Part shown: positions 47,511 to 57,569 of the stretch, piece after piece
Numbering within the stretch: the stretch's first letter is position 1
Layout of the letters: each line of letters opens with the position of its first letter
From: Thiomicrorhabdus aquaedulcis
GTDB lineage: Bacteria > Pseudomonadota > Gammaproteobacteria > Thiomicrospirales > Thiomicrospiraceae
DNA length: 64,000 nt
Assembly (NCBI RefSeq): GCF_004001325.1
Contig: NZ_AP018722.1
Coordinates: 2,046,001-2,110,000, forward strand
Direction: 5' to 3'
Notes under the pieces: model-generated
Databases searched by the model: none
What the model was told of the DNA's origin: nothing
The model's input: only the letters and a program-made list of their open reading frames with translations
Made by a program: the position numbers and the translations under genes

Positions 47511-47527
47511 CTTTGACCTGGTCAAAG
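47511..47527. repeat. Inverted repeat, shrunken palindrome
   Basis: CTTTGACC and GGTCAAAG around a single T, the same arms as the 22-bp palindrome at 11928 but with the central AGGCC lost. It lies just after the ATPase gene. Confidence 0.65.
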
Positions 47528-47654
47528 TGTAAAAACATTAAAAAGTTTAAAACTTAAGCGAACTGACAAAATTCTGTAACAGCCGTTTGTTACCCTTAGT
47601 TTGTTACCCTTAGTACACTTTTTGTTAACGCATTCTCAATTGAGCACCTCTAAA

Positions 47655-49556
47655 ATGAAACCAACCACTCTTAAAATCAGCTTGGCGTTAAGTGCCCTTA
47701 CCCTAGCCGTACTTTCGCTGGCGTATTTGGACAACTCCGATTCTACCAATACCACAAGCGCCGCTTTGGATGCCAACAAAACCTTTGCCTCAATTGAATT
47801 CACTGACACGGCCGCTCCCAGCACGGCGGCACAAATGGCGACCACCTACACCGAATCCAGTGCCATTGTGACCTACACCGACGGCACGAAAGACACCTTT
47901 CCATTAAGCTACACCAAATTATTTGGCGTTAACGACAAAGTAGGCACCAACCCCTATCCAGCCGGCACCTTGTACAACGAAGCCATGCAACCCATCTTAG
48001 ACCCTAACGGTCTACCCGCCGTAGCCGAAACCCCGGACGCCAACAGCTTATTAAACATTGACGGTCAAATTTATTTAATTTCGCATTTAGAATACGACTG
48101 GCGCGAAGTGCTGGCCGATGGTTCAGAATCGACCGCGCGTTTGGCGCGTAAACCCATGAGTATGATTTTAACCAAAATGGCGCAAGACCCTAAAAGGGGT
48201 GCATTAACCGCAGTCGATCAAGCGCCCATTGACTTCTCAAACGTCGATGGCCTGTGGATTCCGTGCTTTGGTTCGCAAACGCCCTGGAACACCCATTTAG
48301 GCTCGGAAGAAGATTACGACTTGCAATACAACCCACTGGCCACAAGTTATACCGTCACCCAATCGGGACTGGATCAGTTGGATAATTTGTACTTTACCTC
48401 CAGCAGTACACCCGTTGCCAACCCTTATCATTATGGCTACATGCCAGAAGTCACAGTAAACGCAAACGGCACACCCAGCGTGGTCAAACATTACTCTATG
48501 GGACGCGGTACCTGGGAGATGTCTAAAGTGATGCCCGATGGCAAAACCGCTTATCACGGCGACGACGGCAGTAACGTGGCCTCTATTATGTACGTGGCCG
48601 ACAAAGCCGGCGACTTAAGTGCTGGCACACTGTATGCGGCTAAGGTAACCGAACAAACCGGTTCTTATTCAGCCAATATTAAGTGGGTCAAACTGGGACA
48701 AGCCACCGATGCACAAGTTAAAACGCTGGCCGACACGCATAGCTTTGGGGATATTTTTAACAACGAAGCCGCCAACCCTGATGGCACTTGCCCAACCCTA
48801 ACACGGGTGCGCGCTGGTTCAACCACCGACGAATGCTTAAGCGTTAAAACCGGCAAAGAACAAGCGGCGGCGTTTTTAGAAACCCGTCGTTATGCGGCGT
48901 TACTGGGTGCCACCACCGAATTTAACAAAATGGAAGGCATTGCGGTTAACAACAAAGACAAGCATCTGTACATGGCCATTTCGTATTTAGATGGCGGCAT
49001 GAAAGACAACGGTTTGCCGGCTAACATGGAACATTTAAAAATGGCTAAAATCAGTGCCGGTGCGACCTTAACCCTGCCGATGGCGGCTGGACAAGACGAC
49101 ATTAATGGCAATTTAATCGCCTCAGACTACGTGGTTACAAACTTTTACATCGAAGACAATTTGCGTGGCCGTGACATCACTCCCGACGCGTTGGGTAACA
49201 TCGCCGACCCAAGTTACATCGCCAACACCGACAACGTGTTTTTCTCTGAAAAAATGCGCACTCTGTTTATTGGTGAAGACTCGGGCACACACGTTAACAA
49301 CTTTGTGTGGGCTTACAACGTCGACACCAAAAAACTCTCACGCATTTTAACCAACGTAGCCGGTGCCGAAGCGACCGGCCTACAAGCGGTCGAAAACATG
49401 AATGGCCACGCCTACATCATGAGCAATTCGCAGCACCACGGTGAATACATCAGCACCATGAACGCCGATCTTGCAGCCGCTGTGGACGCCATTGGCGTGC
49501 AAAAAGTTAATGCCGGTAACTTTGGTTACATTGGCGGAATTCCTGCCATTAAATAA
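47655..49556 (+). CDS. PhoX-like (DUF839) exported protein
   Basis: 633 residues from ATG 47655 (the frame opens earlier). Hydrophobic N-terminal segment, then a domain like PhoX phosphatases: IPCFGSQTPWNTHLGSEEDY near residue 215, HYSMGRGTWEMSKVMPDGKT near 295, DDGSNVASIMYVADKAGDL, and GEDSGTHVNNFVWAYN near 550. PhoX uses Ca and Fe at its propeller centre; MGRGTWEM replaces the usual GRFKHE. It may hydrolyse phosphate esters in the periplasm, but a different role is possible. It is flanked by a peroxidase gene upstream and a di-haem lipoprotein gene downstream. Confidence 0.75.
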   Translation: MKPTTLKISLALSALTLAVLSLAYLDNSDSTNTTSAALDANKTFASIEFTDTAAPSTAAQMATTYTESSAIVTYTDGTKDTFPLSYTKLFGVNDKVGTNPYPAGTLYNEAMQPILDPNGLPAVAETPDANSLLNIDGQIYLISHLEYDWREVLADGSESTARLARKPMSMILTKMAQDPKRGALTAVDQAPIDFSNVDGLWIPCFGSQTPWNTHLGSEEDYDLQYNPLATSYTVTQSGLDQLDNLYFTSSSTPVANPYHYGYMPEVTVNANGTPSVVKHYSMGRGTWEMSKVMPDGKTAYHGDDGSNVASIMYVADKAGDLSAGTLYAAKVTEQTGSYSANIKWVKLGQATDAQVKTLADTHSFGDIFNNEAANPDGTCPTLTRVRAGSTTDECLSVKTGKEQAAAFLETRRYAALLGATTEFNKMEGIAVNNKDKHLYMAISYLDGGMKDNGLPANMEHLKMAKISAGATLTLPMAAGQDDINGNLIASDYVVTNFYIEDNLRGRDITPDALGNIADPSYIANTDNVFFSEKMRTLFIGEDSGTHVNNFVWAYNVDTKKLSRILTNVAGAEATGLQAVENMNGHAYIMSNSQHHGEYISTMNADLAAAVDAIGVQKVNAGNFGYIGGIPAIK

Positions 49557-49593
49557 GGCGAACCAGGCGTGATCGCACGCTAAATTTGTCCTA

Positions 49594-49630
49594 GCCAGCG
49601 TACCGAACCCTTCGTGCGCTGGCTTTTTTG
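49594..49630 (+). terminator. Intrinsic terminator after PhoX-like gene
   Basis: Arms AGCCAGCG (49594-49601) and CGCTGGCT (49618-49625) followed by a run of T. Confidence 0.85.
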
Positions 49631-49663
49631 CATGTATCACAACCATTTTTTAAGGTCTTTATT

Positions 49664-51696
49664 ATGAACGCACGCACTGCTTTAATATTTATGCCCCAGC
49701 TACTGCTTGGCACACTGGCGACACTGCTGGTCGGCTGTGGTGGGCAAAGCCCTTCATCCGAATCCACATCCTCCGCTAACACTGCCGAAGACAACCCAAC
49801 CATTTTGGTCAAACAACTCGCCTTAACCGGCGACTTTGCCAGCCCGCTTAACTTTGACAACCCGTATGCGCAAGTACCGGCGCAATGTTACATAGAAACC
49901 AGTCACGGCCGGCAAAACGCCTGTCTTTTTTGCCACACCAACGGTCTTTATAATTTAGGCTTGGGCAATAACAATCCGCAAGCCGGTGCGGTGCCCATGG
50001 TTAATTTTCAAATTGACTATGGGTTTGACCCCTTTAGCACCACCGCCCCTTACGCCAGCATTAACCGTTGGGAAAACACCCTTTACCCAGAACAACTCGC
50101 ACAACACGTTGCAAAGCTGGGCGTGGTAACCCAAGAGTGGGACATGCAAAGCTACATTCGTCAAAACAACTGGCAAACCGCCTATAACCAGCGCCCTGGT
50201 TCATCCAAAGAGTGGGACAGCGGCTATGAACATCCGTTGCGGTTGTTTCCGGGGTTAAACCCAGCCGACTTACCCGCCGATAGTGATGGATTTGTACGCA
50301 CCAAACCAAACAGCAACGCCAACAACGCCTTTTTAACGATGGCACCGGCGGCATTACCGGCTGGCGCGCCATTAACTTTATGCCCTACGGCATTTTTACG
50401 CCCATGAGCGGCTCGGTATCGGGCATTTACATTCGTTTACCGCAAAAGTTTATGCAAAACGCCAACGGTCAATTTGACCTACCCACTTACGCCAAAAACT
50501 TAAACTTGCTCGAAAAAGCCATCACCGACACCTTGGGCGATCTTGCCGGCACAAGGTACAGCGGCATGGCGAGCGATGAAAAAATAGTGCGCGGTGCGTA
50601 TCCAAAAGGCACCGAGATTGCCCACCCATTGCATTATGTCGACATGGAAGCCGACGGTAAATCGGCCGTAAGCGCATTTCCAGGCACGCGCGCGCAACGC
50701 GTTAAAGAGATTCGTTACATGTACAAATACGACCACTACAACCCCATGGACGCGCGCCCCGGTGACGAGGGCGGCAACAATATTTTCGGTAACGACCAAC
50801 AAGGTTGGGTCGACAACGGCGCAGGTTGGTATTTGGCCGGTTACATCGAAGACACGCAAGGCGAACTGCGGCCACAAAACCGTGAAGAGATGGCGCAATG
50901 TTTGGGCTGTCACTCTGGTTTTACCACCAACACCCTTCAACCCACGTTGACCAGTGGAACCGGCAACACCGTGGACAGCACTTGGGCGCTGCCCAGAAAA
51001 CTCACCGGTGACACGGGCTGGCAAGAGATGAATTATTTAGGGTTTAGTCGTACAAACAATATAACTCTAAGCACCCAACCCGAACCCCAAAACCGTCATG
51101 CCAATATGGGCGAATTTGGCTTACTGTTAAATTATGTGGTGGGCGCCAGTCTGTACGGCGACATGCCCGAGCCATTAGAGCAAGGCTTTAGCCAAGCCAT
51201 TACCCAAGCCAACGGCTACAGCCAAAATTGGCCAGCCTTAAACGTAAGCAGCGCCAGCGCATTTGAGCAAAGCAGCGCCGCTCGCCAAACCTCGCTAAGA
51301 GAGTATGTCAGCCAAAAAGGTTACTTAAACGCCGACGGCACGCTTAAAGCGTTTTTACTTTACCCAAACCAAGCCTACGCCCTAGAAAGTGCGGCGCGCT
51401 ACCGTCAAGTGGTGGTCACTCAGCGTTATCGGTTTGGTAAAGATGTTTTTGCACAAACGCCCTTAACGTATAAACATTATCGTCTTCCCGGGCAAGAAGC
51501 CTTAAAAATAGACAGCACACCTTATGCGTTTGGCGAGGTCATTACCGAGCGTTCGGTGCAGCTGACCGACCCAGCGCGGTTTGATTATCAAGCAGGCGAC
51601 AGTGTCACGGGCATTGAAGAATTATTGCCCTTTAAAGACGGTGGCACCTATTTTCCAGAGTATGTACCCTACTTAACACACACTCAGTCTCAATAA
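49664..51696 (+). pseudogene. Large di-haem cytochrome lipoprotein, single frameshift
   Basis: 677 residues after repair. N-terminal lipobox TLLVGCGG, first haem motif ACLFCHTNGL near residue 87, second AQCLGCHSGFTT near 417. Otherwise not recognised; the long inter-haem region has many aromatic residues (NNIFGNDQQGWVDNGAGWYL). The frame breaks at T run 50330-50334; adding one T gives NNAFFNDGTGGITGWRAINFM, which joins the two parts smoothly. It follows the PhoX-like gene by about 105 bases after a terminator and probably has its own promoter. A respiratory or peroxide-related role is possible; none is shown. Confidence 0.75.
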
Positions 51697-51804
51697 CCTG
51701 AAGTTTAGCGGTAAGTTTTTAAAGGGATTACTTGCAATTGCCCTAGGTTTTGTGGATAATCCCGCTTTCTTATTTTCCGCTGCCTTAACGTAGCGTAAGT
51801 TTAG

Positions 51805-51820
51805 AAATATTCGAATATTT
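51805..51820. promoter_or_regulatory. 16-bp AT-rich palindrome upstream of rpmB
   Basis: AAATATTCGAATATTT reads the same on both strands, about 90 bases before rpmB. It could be an operator or a hairpin; no factor can be named. The gap 51697-51908 holds no gene. Confidence 0.4.
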
Positions 51821-51908
51821 TTAGTTAAAAACACCCCAGTGTGCAAAACACGTTCTGTGGTGATTTTAATAAGTTTTAGTTTTCAATAAGTTTTAAAGGG
51901 ATTGTGAA

Positions 51909-52145
51909 ATGTCTAGAGTATGCCAAGTAACAGGAAAACGTCCTGCGGTCGGTAACAATGTTTCCCACTCACAACGTAAAACACGTCGTCGTTTCTTACC
52001 AAACTTGCAATCGCATCGTTTTTGGTCTGAAGCTGAAAGCCGTTTTGTTAAATTGCGTGTCACTGCTGCGGCAATGCGCATTATCGACAAAAATGGCATT
52101 GACTCTGTGATCGCTCAAATGCGTTCACGTGGTGAGAAGGTCTAA
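51909..52145 (+). CDS. rpmB: Large-subunit ribosomal protein L28
   Basis: 78 residues, exact family length. [21 protein letters not shown] is the typical N-terminus, then [14 protein letters not shown] and [18 protein letters not shown]. Component of the 50S subunit. AAGGGA lies upstream of the ATG. Followed 10 bases later by rpmG, the usual two-gene operon. Confidence 0.98.
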   Translation: MSRVCQVTGKRPAVGNNVSHSQRKTRRRFLPNLQSHRFWSEAESRFVKLRVTAAAMRIIDKNGIDSVIAQMRSRGEKV

Positions 52146-52155
52146 GGAGACTGTC

Positions 52156-52308
52156 ATGCGCGATAAAATTAAATTACAGTCAACCGAGTCTCATTATTTT
52201 TATACTACGGATAAAAATAAAAAGAACATGGCTGGAAAGTTTGAAATCAAGAAGTTCGATCCAGTGGTTCGTAAACACGTCTTGTTCAAAGAAGCTAAAA
52301 TCAAATAA
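52156..52308 (+). CDS. rpmG: Large-subunit ribosomal protein L33
   Basis: 50 residues, [20 protein letters not shown] to KEAKIK, and conserved [15 protein letters not shown]. There is no zinc-binding Cys set (the C- form), so it is the zinc-free type and needs no zinc. AAGGAGA lies before the ATG. Confidence 0.97.
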   Translation: MRDKIKLQSTESHYFYTTDKNKKNMAGKFEIKKFDPVVRKHVLFKEAKIK

Positions 52309-52336
52309 TCTTACCCAGATTATTGATTGTCTGACC

Positions 52337-52365
52337 AAAACCCGGTTCAAAAGACCGGGTTTTTT
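52337..52365 (+). terminator. Intrinsic terminator after rpmG
   Basis: Stem AAAACCCGGT / ACCGGGTTTT with a 7-base loop, ending in a T tract; 30 bases after the rpmG stop. The left arm begins with A, so it may also work for the convergent cyclase gene. Confidence 0.95.
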
Positions 52366-52413
52366 ATGCCTCGTTATTGCCTTTGCAAATTCAAGTTATA
52401 GCCTCAAAAACGT

Positions 52414-55254
52414 TTAAACCATCATCAACTGGTTACGACCTTGCTCCTTGGCCAAGTACAACATTTTATCGGCCTGCTTAAACATTTCTTCAGAATCCAT
52501 TGACTCATTAACCGTAGCGTACAGCGCACCAATCGACAGTGTAAGCACCTTAAACGGTGAGTTTTTATTGGCAATTGCCAGCGCCTCAACTCGCTTAAGT
52601 ACCTCACGCAAATGCGTTTTATAAGTGGCTTTGCTGTCAAACGATGTCAGCACTAAAAACTCTTCACCGCCCATTCTAAAGACAAAATCGTTGGCTCGAT
52701 GAAAGCTGCTTGACAACACACTGGCCACGTTTTGCAATACCACATCGCCATGCTGATGCCCATAGGTATCGTTTACAAGCTTAAACAAATCAATGTCCAA
52801 CACCGCCATGCCGAGGGTGCGACCTTCGCGTTTAGCACGCCTTAATTCGTGCTCAATAACCTCATTGTAGTAACGGCGATTGTATAATCCGGTGAGCTCG
52901 TCGGTAATGGATAACTGCTCTACCCGTTTTTTGTCGGTAATGTTAACGCGCGTGGCCAAACAACGGGTAAACTCACCCCGCCAGTTTTTCTTGGGGGTTA
53001 ACGTTAAGTTTACCCAATAGAGCGAACCTGATTTGGTTTTACCCTCTACATCGCCCTGCCAGGTTTTGCCCTGTATAACCTGCTGGTAAATACTTTGAAT
53101 GTGTTCATTGAGCAATGTATCACTGGATAAATTTACATAGGGCATGTCCGTAAGCTCTTCAGCCGAATACTCACTTAGCTTGACAAAAGCGTGACTGGTC
53201 CAAATAATTTTTTGGGTGCGTAAATCAATTTCGGTGGCGTATGAAAGCTCATGAATTTTTGCAATGTAAGCCTTTTGTTGACGCTTTTGGTAGGCGTACA
53301 CGCCAATAAGCAACAGCAAGCCCATGATAATAAGCATAGCCGGCGCTAGCACCTGCATGAGCTGCTGATTGCTTATTTTATTGATCACTTCGAGCTTAAC
53401 CCAACGGTTAAAAATAACTTGACGCTGCTCTTCGGTCACTCTATCCAATGCTTTTTGTAAAATACTAAACAAAACCTTATCTTGCGCTTGCACGCCTATG
53501 GACAGTTCAAAACGCTCTTCAAACTGTCCAATAATGCGAATACCGTCCAAACCGTATTGACGCTGGGCGTAATTTATAACCGCTAAATTGTCCAAAAACC
53601 CAGCCGCACGACCGTCCAGCACCGCCTCAAGCCCTTGGCGAACATTTTGCACTTCTAACAGCGTCACATTAGGGTAACTTCGTTTAAGCAACTCGTGCGA
53701 CCAATAGTCTTTAACCACGGCAATGGTATAGTCTTCTAACTGTTTGTAATTGCCAATAAACGGCATAGACTCATTACCCGCCAACGCCATAGGAAACGAC
53801 AGATACGGTTGAGTAAATTGCATGTAGGTTTGTCGATCTGGCGTGGCCACGGCACACGAATACACGTCCACCAAGCCTTCTTTAGCCATTTGCGTTACTT
53901 CACCCCAGGTCTTGTCCACAACCGGCTCAAACTTAATGCCCAACATTTGTTCAAACAGCTTGAAGTAATCGGCTGACATGCCACTAAACAGCCCATTGGA
54001 ATCGGTAAACTCAAACGGTGCCCAATCGACATCGTTGCCTAATTTAATAACGGGGTGCGCCGCTAAATACGCCAGCTCTTCGGGTGTAAAAACCCCTCGA
54101 TTGTCGTCAAAAATAAACGCAGACATGTCCAAACTTTTAAACTGGGCGGGAGTAATCAAACCAATGTCTTTGGCATCAGCGGCAATACCCATTAATTTGT
54201 CTGGGTCGACGGTTCCAATAGGTATTTGTCCAGACTGCACGTATTGCAGCGTGGCTTTGGCCTCGGCCAATAAGGCCTCTTTGGATTTGTCTACCGGATA
54301 ATTCTGTGCAATGTGCTCAACCAATTCTTCAGGGTGCGCTAACGCGTATTGCCAGCCTTTAATACTGGCGTCTTTAAAGGCTTTAACAACGTGAGGCTGC
54401 AAGGTGGCCATCTGTTGCGAAACAATCACAAAATCATCGTAACTTTGTGCGCCGTAGCTTTTAGGGTCAACAATGTAAAAAGGCACCCCTTTTTGGGTTA
54501 ACCGATATGGCTCATTGGTAGAATACGCGCCGTATAAATCAACTTTTTTACTAATAAAGTCGTTTAAATTCCCCGAGGCTGGTATGTTTTTAATGGGCGT
54601 GCTGCCTACCGCATTGGCTTTATGAATAAGCGTTTGAATTTGTAAATTGCCATAATGCATAATGCGCTTGCCACTAAGCTGGGATAAATCGTAAATGGGT
54701 TCGTGCGACAACAGCACCATGGGCGAAAACTGAAATGAGGCCATTACCAATGAAATAGGCGCACCTTTGGCGTATTCGACCACCAACGAGCCATAACCCA
54801 CGCCAAAATCTGTGCGCCCACTCACTACTTCTTGATTAACATCCAAGCCTGGTTTCCACGTTTGAATTTGTACATCTAATCCAGCTTGCTGGTAATAACC
54901 TTGAGAAAGTGCTGCGTAAAACCCTGCAAATTGAAATTGATGATGCCAGTTAACTTGAAATTTTATAGGAACTAAAGCCGAGCCTGATGGCGATGGCGTA
55001 GAGGCCAACGAGGAAGAAGAGATCAATGTTGAAGATTGTGCCGTGTCATTTTGCACGGGTGAGACGTTTTGCGCCTGTGCCAAATTTAGCCAACCCACCA
55101 AACCTATTAAACTAAACACCAAGCTCAAAAACCCTAGCGCCTTAAACACACCCAAGTGCATTAAAAACGGTATGGCTCCGTTTAGTAACAACCGCGCCCA
55201 ATAAAGCGCTGTGGGCACAACAGATAAAGTCATTGAAAACGGCTGAATTGGCAT
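52414..55254 (-). CDS. Double-binding-domain sensor, PAS, GGDEF diguanylate cyclase
   Basis: 946 residues. Order: N-terminal hydrophobic segment (about 40-60), NMT1/THI5-like domain (FQVNWHHQFQFAGFYAALSQ near residue 100), SBP_bac_3-like domain (LGNDVDWAPFEFTDSNGLF, VDVYSCAVATPDRQTYMQFT), TM at about 635-655, PAS, then GGDEF with MGGEEFLVL (GGEEF) near residue 865 and ITDELTGLYNRRYYNE. It should make c-di-GMP in response to periplasmic ligands. Compare the loci at 2.2-6.2 and 12.2-15.1 kb, where binding protein and cyclase are separate genes. The start codon is the farthest upstream ATG in frame, so the exact N-terminus is uncertain. Confidence 0.9.
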   Translation of the reverse strand: MPIQPFSMTLSVVPTALYWARLLLNGAIPFLMHLGVFKALGFLSLVFSLIGLVGWLNLAQAQNVSPVQNDTAQSSTLISSSSLASTPSPSGSALVPIKFQVNWHHQFQFAGFYAALSQGYYQQAGLDVQIQTWKPGLDVNQEVVSGRTDFGVGYGSLVVEYAKGAPISLVMASFQFSPMVLLSHEPIYDLSQLSGKRIMHYGNLQIQTLIHKANAVGSTPIKNIPASGNLNDFISKKVDLYGAYSTNEPYRLTQKGVPFYIVDPKSYGAQSYDDFVIVSQQMATLQPHVVKAFKDASIKGWQYALAHPEELVEHIAQNYPVDKSKEALLAEAKATLQYVQSGQIPIGTVDPDKLMGIAADAKDIGLITPAQFKSLDMSAFIFDDNRGVFTPEELAYLAAHPVIKLGNDVDWAPFEFTDSNGLFSGMSADYFKLFEQMLGIKFEPVVDKTWGEVTQMAKEGLVDVYSCAVATPDRQTYMQFTQPYLSFPMALAGNESMPFIGNYKQLEDYTIAVVKDYWSHELLKRSYPNVTLLEVQNVRQGLEAVLDGRAAGFLDNLAVINYAQRQYGLDGIRIIGQFEERFELSIGVQAQDKVLFSILQKALDRVTEEQRQVIFNRWVKLEVINKISNQQLMQVLAPAMLIIMGLLLLIGVYAYQKRQQKAYIAKIHELSYATEIDLRTQKIIWTSHAFVKLSEYSAEELTDMPYVNLSSDTLLNEHIQSIYQQVIQGKTWQGDVEGKTKSGSLYWVNLTLTPKKNWRGEFTRCLATRVNITDKKRVEQLSITDELTGLYNRRYYNEVIEHELRRAKREGRTLGMAVLDIDLFKLVNDTYGHQHGDVVLQNVASVLSSSFHRANDFVFRMGGEEFLVLTSFDSKATYKTHLREVLKRVEALAIANKNSPFKVLTLSIGALYATVNESMDSEEMFKQADKMLYLAKEQGRNQLMMV

Positions 55255-55464
55255 GGGAGTGCTCTGTCTTTTTTAAAGTAAAAACGGGTTTTATTATAAG
55301 GGAATCACAACCAAAAACCGCGATATTTAACCCCTTTTTATACCTTCAAAGCGCGCCACGGTCGACAATCCATATAAACATAGAGCGGTTAGTGACCCAA
55401 TACAACAACGCAACTTTAGTAAACTTGTACAATAAACCTTTATATTTTATTGCGAACCTTCATT

Positions 55465-56292
55465 ATGCCCGAACTGCCCGAAGTAGAAACCACCCGCAAG
55501 GGCATTCAACCCAAAACTCAACAGCAAACCATTAGCCACGTTGTGATTCGCAACGCCAGTTTGCGTTGGCCGGTAGATCTTAACTTAATAAACACTCTAC
55601 CAGGCCTGGTGATTAACTCTGTCACGCGGCGCGGCAAATACATCTTGCTAAACACCCCTGCGGGCAGTTTACTGATGCATTTAGGCATGTCGGGTAATTT
55701 ACGCATAGTGCCGTTGGGCACAGCGCTTCAAAAGCACGACCACGTCGACATTGAACTTGCCAACCAGCACGTTTTGCGCTTTAACGATCCACGGCGTTTT
55801 GGTTCTATTTTATGGCAAGACCAGCAAGACGGTACACCATTAACGCACCCATTATTGGCTAAATTAGGGCCTGAGCCGTTGTCAGACGACTTTAACGGTG
55901 ATTATTTATTTGCCCAAACCCGTGGGCGCAAAGTGGCCATTAAAACCTGGGTAATGAACAGTCAAATGGTGGTGGGTGCGGGTAATATTTACGCCAACGA
56001 AGCACTGTTTATGAGCCACATTCACCCACAAACGTTAGCCAACAACCTTAATCAATCGCAATGCGACACCTTAGCCAAAAACATTAAAAGGGTCTTAAAT
56101 GCCGCCATTAAGCAAGGCGGCACTACTTTAAAAGACTTTGTAACCCCCGATGGCAAGCCCGGCTACTTTGCCCAGTCGCTTAATGTATATGGTCGCCAAG
56201 ACCAGGCCTGCTTACAGTGCCAAACTCCCATTCAAAAAGTGGTGCTAAATCAACGCGCAACCTTTTTTTGTCCGCACTGCCAGCCACGCTAA
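55465..56292 (+). CDS. mutM: Formamidopyrimidine-DNA glycosylase
   Basis: 275 residues. Starts MPELPEVETTRKG, with catalytic Pro1 and Glu2; VGAGNIYANEALF, DFVTPDGKPGYFAQSLNVYG, and the C-terminal zinc finger CLQC-x16-CPHC. It excises oxidised purines such as 8-oxoguanine. ATG 55465 is fixed because Pro1 must follow the initiator Met; the frame is open upstream to 55450. An exact ACCAGGCCTGGT copy (55599) encodes LPGLVI, and a near copy (one end changed) lies in the zinc finger at 56207. Confidence 0.96.
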   Translation: MPELPEVETTRKGIQPKTQQQTISHVVIRNASLRWPVDLNLINTLPGLVINSVTRRGKYILLNTPAGSLLMHLGMSGNLRIVPLGTALQKHDHVDIELANQHVLRFNDPRRFGSILWQDQQDGTPLTHPLLAKLGPEPLSDDFNGDYLFAQTRGRKVAIKTWVMNSQMVVGAGNIYANEALFMSHIHPQTLANNLNQSQCDTLAKNIKRVLNAAIKQGGTTLKDFVTPDGKPGYFAQSLNVYGRQDQACLQCQTPIQKVVLNQRATFFCPHCQPR

Positions 56293-56308
56293 GGTATTTA
56301 GTGGAATT

Positions 56309-57465
56309 TTATAGTGTGGCGGCTTTTATTTGCGCCTTTAACTGTTTGGCCGCCATGGCGTAACCGCCTTCGGCACTGTCCACAAAATGCACATGTTCCA
56401 CCCCCGTTTGCGCCACCAAACAGGTAATTATGGCCGAATGAGTTTGATGGCAACCGTAAAACACCCGACCTTGTTGGCGTGCTTCCTCGAGCCAGGCCAA
56501 CAGGGCGTTTAAACTTTTTTGATCGGCCGACATGACGGTGCGATACACATCGTCTAATTTAATGTAATCGGTGTTTTTAATTAAATCTTGTTTGTAACCA
56601 CCCCAATCCACGCCATTCACGTGCTTTTTATAGGTTAACCAATACCACCCTACTGCATTCTCTAAACGGATTTTCCAGCGCATTCGCCATACATTCCAGC
56701 TTGATAGGGGTTGGGCTTTGGTGAGAGCTTCGGCGTTGATTTTACTGGCACTAAAAGAGAGGTTTAAGCCTTTTTCGTTCAGCGGATGATGCTGCTGTTC
56801 ATTGCCCATAAAACGCAGCAGCGCCTGCAAAAACTCTCTATACCATGCAAAGGTTTGTTCTGGCGTAACGCATCGTGGCTTTACCAACAAACTAAAGGTA
56901 ACCTCTTTTGCACTAGGAATTTGATTCCAACGGCACTCAAAACCGCTGAAGTCAGCATCGGCTTCAATGTCTTCTGACAAAGCATAATGCGCTTGGCTTT
57001 TTACCAACCCATCGGCTTCCTCTAAGCCCCTCCCATAAAAAAATATTGTGTCATATTGACCGTGCGGGCATACCGACACACCAACACTTTTTTAGTCAGG
57101 TCGGATACAGGAACCAAACCCACTCTAAGCTCTAATTTAAGGCCATCGCGCGCCAATTCTTGACAGCCGCGCAAGGCTTTTTTTATCTGTGGCAACGCAG
57201 TGGGCGGCACACAAAATGTTGCGCCATCGCCTCCAAATACAAAGGGCGCCGCCAAGGGTTTTAAGGCGTTGGTTAAGGCGGCAATGGTGCTGCCGCCAAC
57301 GGCGTTGACATCACGATAGCGCCCTTCTTGAATCGCTAAAGTAGAGTTTTTAATGTCCGTAACAATCACCACCCAGTCGGCGGGTACGGCCACATAAGCG
57401 TTCACATCTAACGTGGCTTCTAACATGGTAAAAATAGGTATACTTTGTTCAAAAAAATCGCTCAT
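56309..57465 (-). pseudogene. DUF3095 protein, single frameshift
   Basis: 385 residues after repair, the normal DUF3095 length. N-terminal part: VIVTDIKNSTLAIQEGRYRD and FGGDGATFCVPP, resembling the core of class III nucleotidyl cyclases (Asp residues for metals). C-terminal part: EADADFSGFECRWNQIPSA and YRTVMSADQK. The break is at the coding-strand T run (57037-57043 on the plus strand as A7); adding one T gives QYFFYGRGLEEADGLVK. The function of the family is unknown; the cyclase likeness is my reading of the motifs. It lies tail-to-tail with mutM. Confidence 0.75.
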
Positions 57466-57569
57466 AATGCCCTCTTAACAACGAGTTAAAATTCGTAAAA
57501 AAATCAATTTTTAACAACCAATTTTAACTAACTATTGAACCCTTACCCAGAAACGACTATTCTTAAAAC

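Noticed and set aside
56309-57079. The two DUF3095 frames as separate genes
   Set aside because: They overlap in different frames, and one T in a T7 run makes one protein of normal length.
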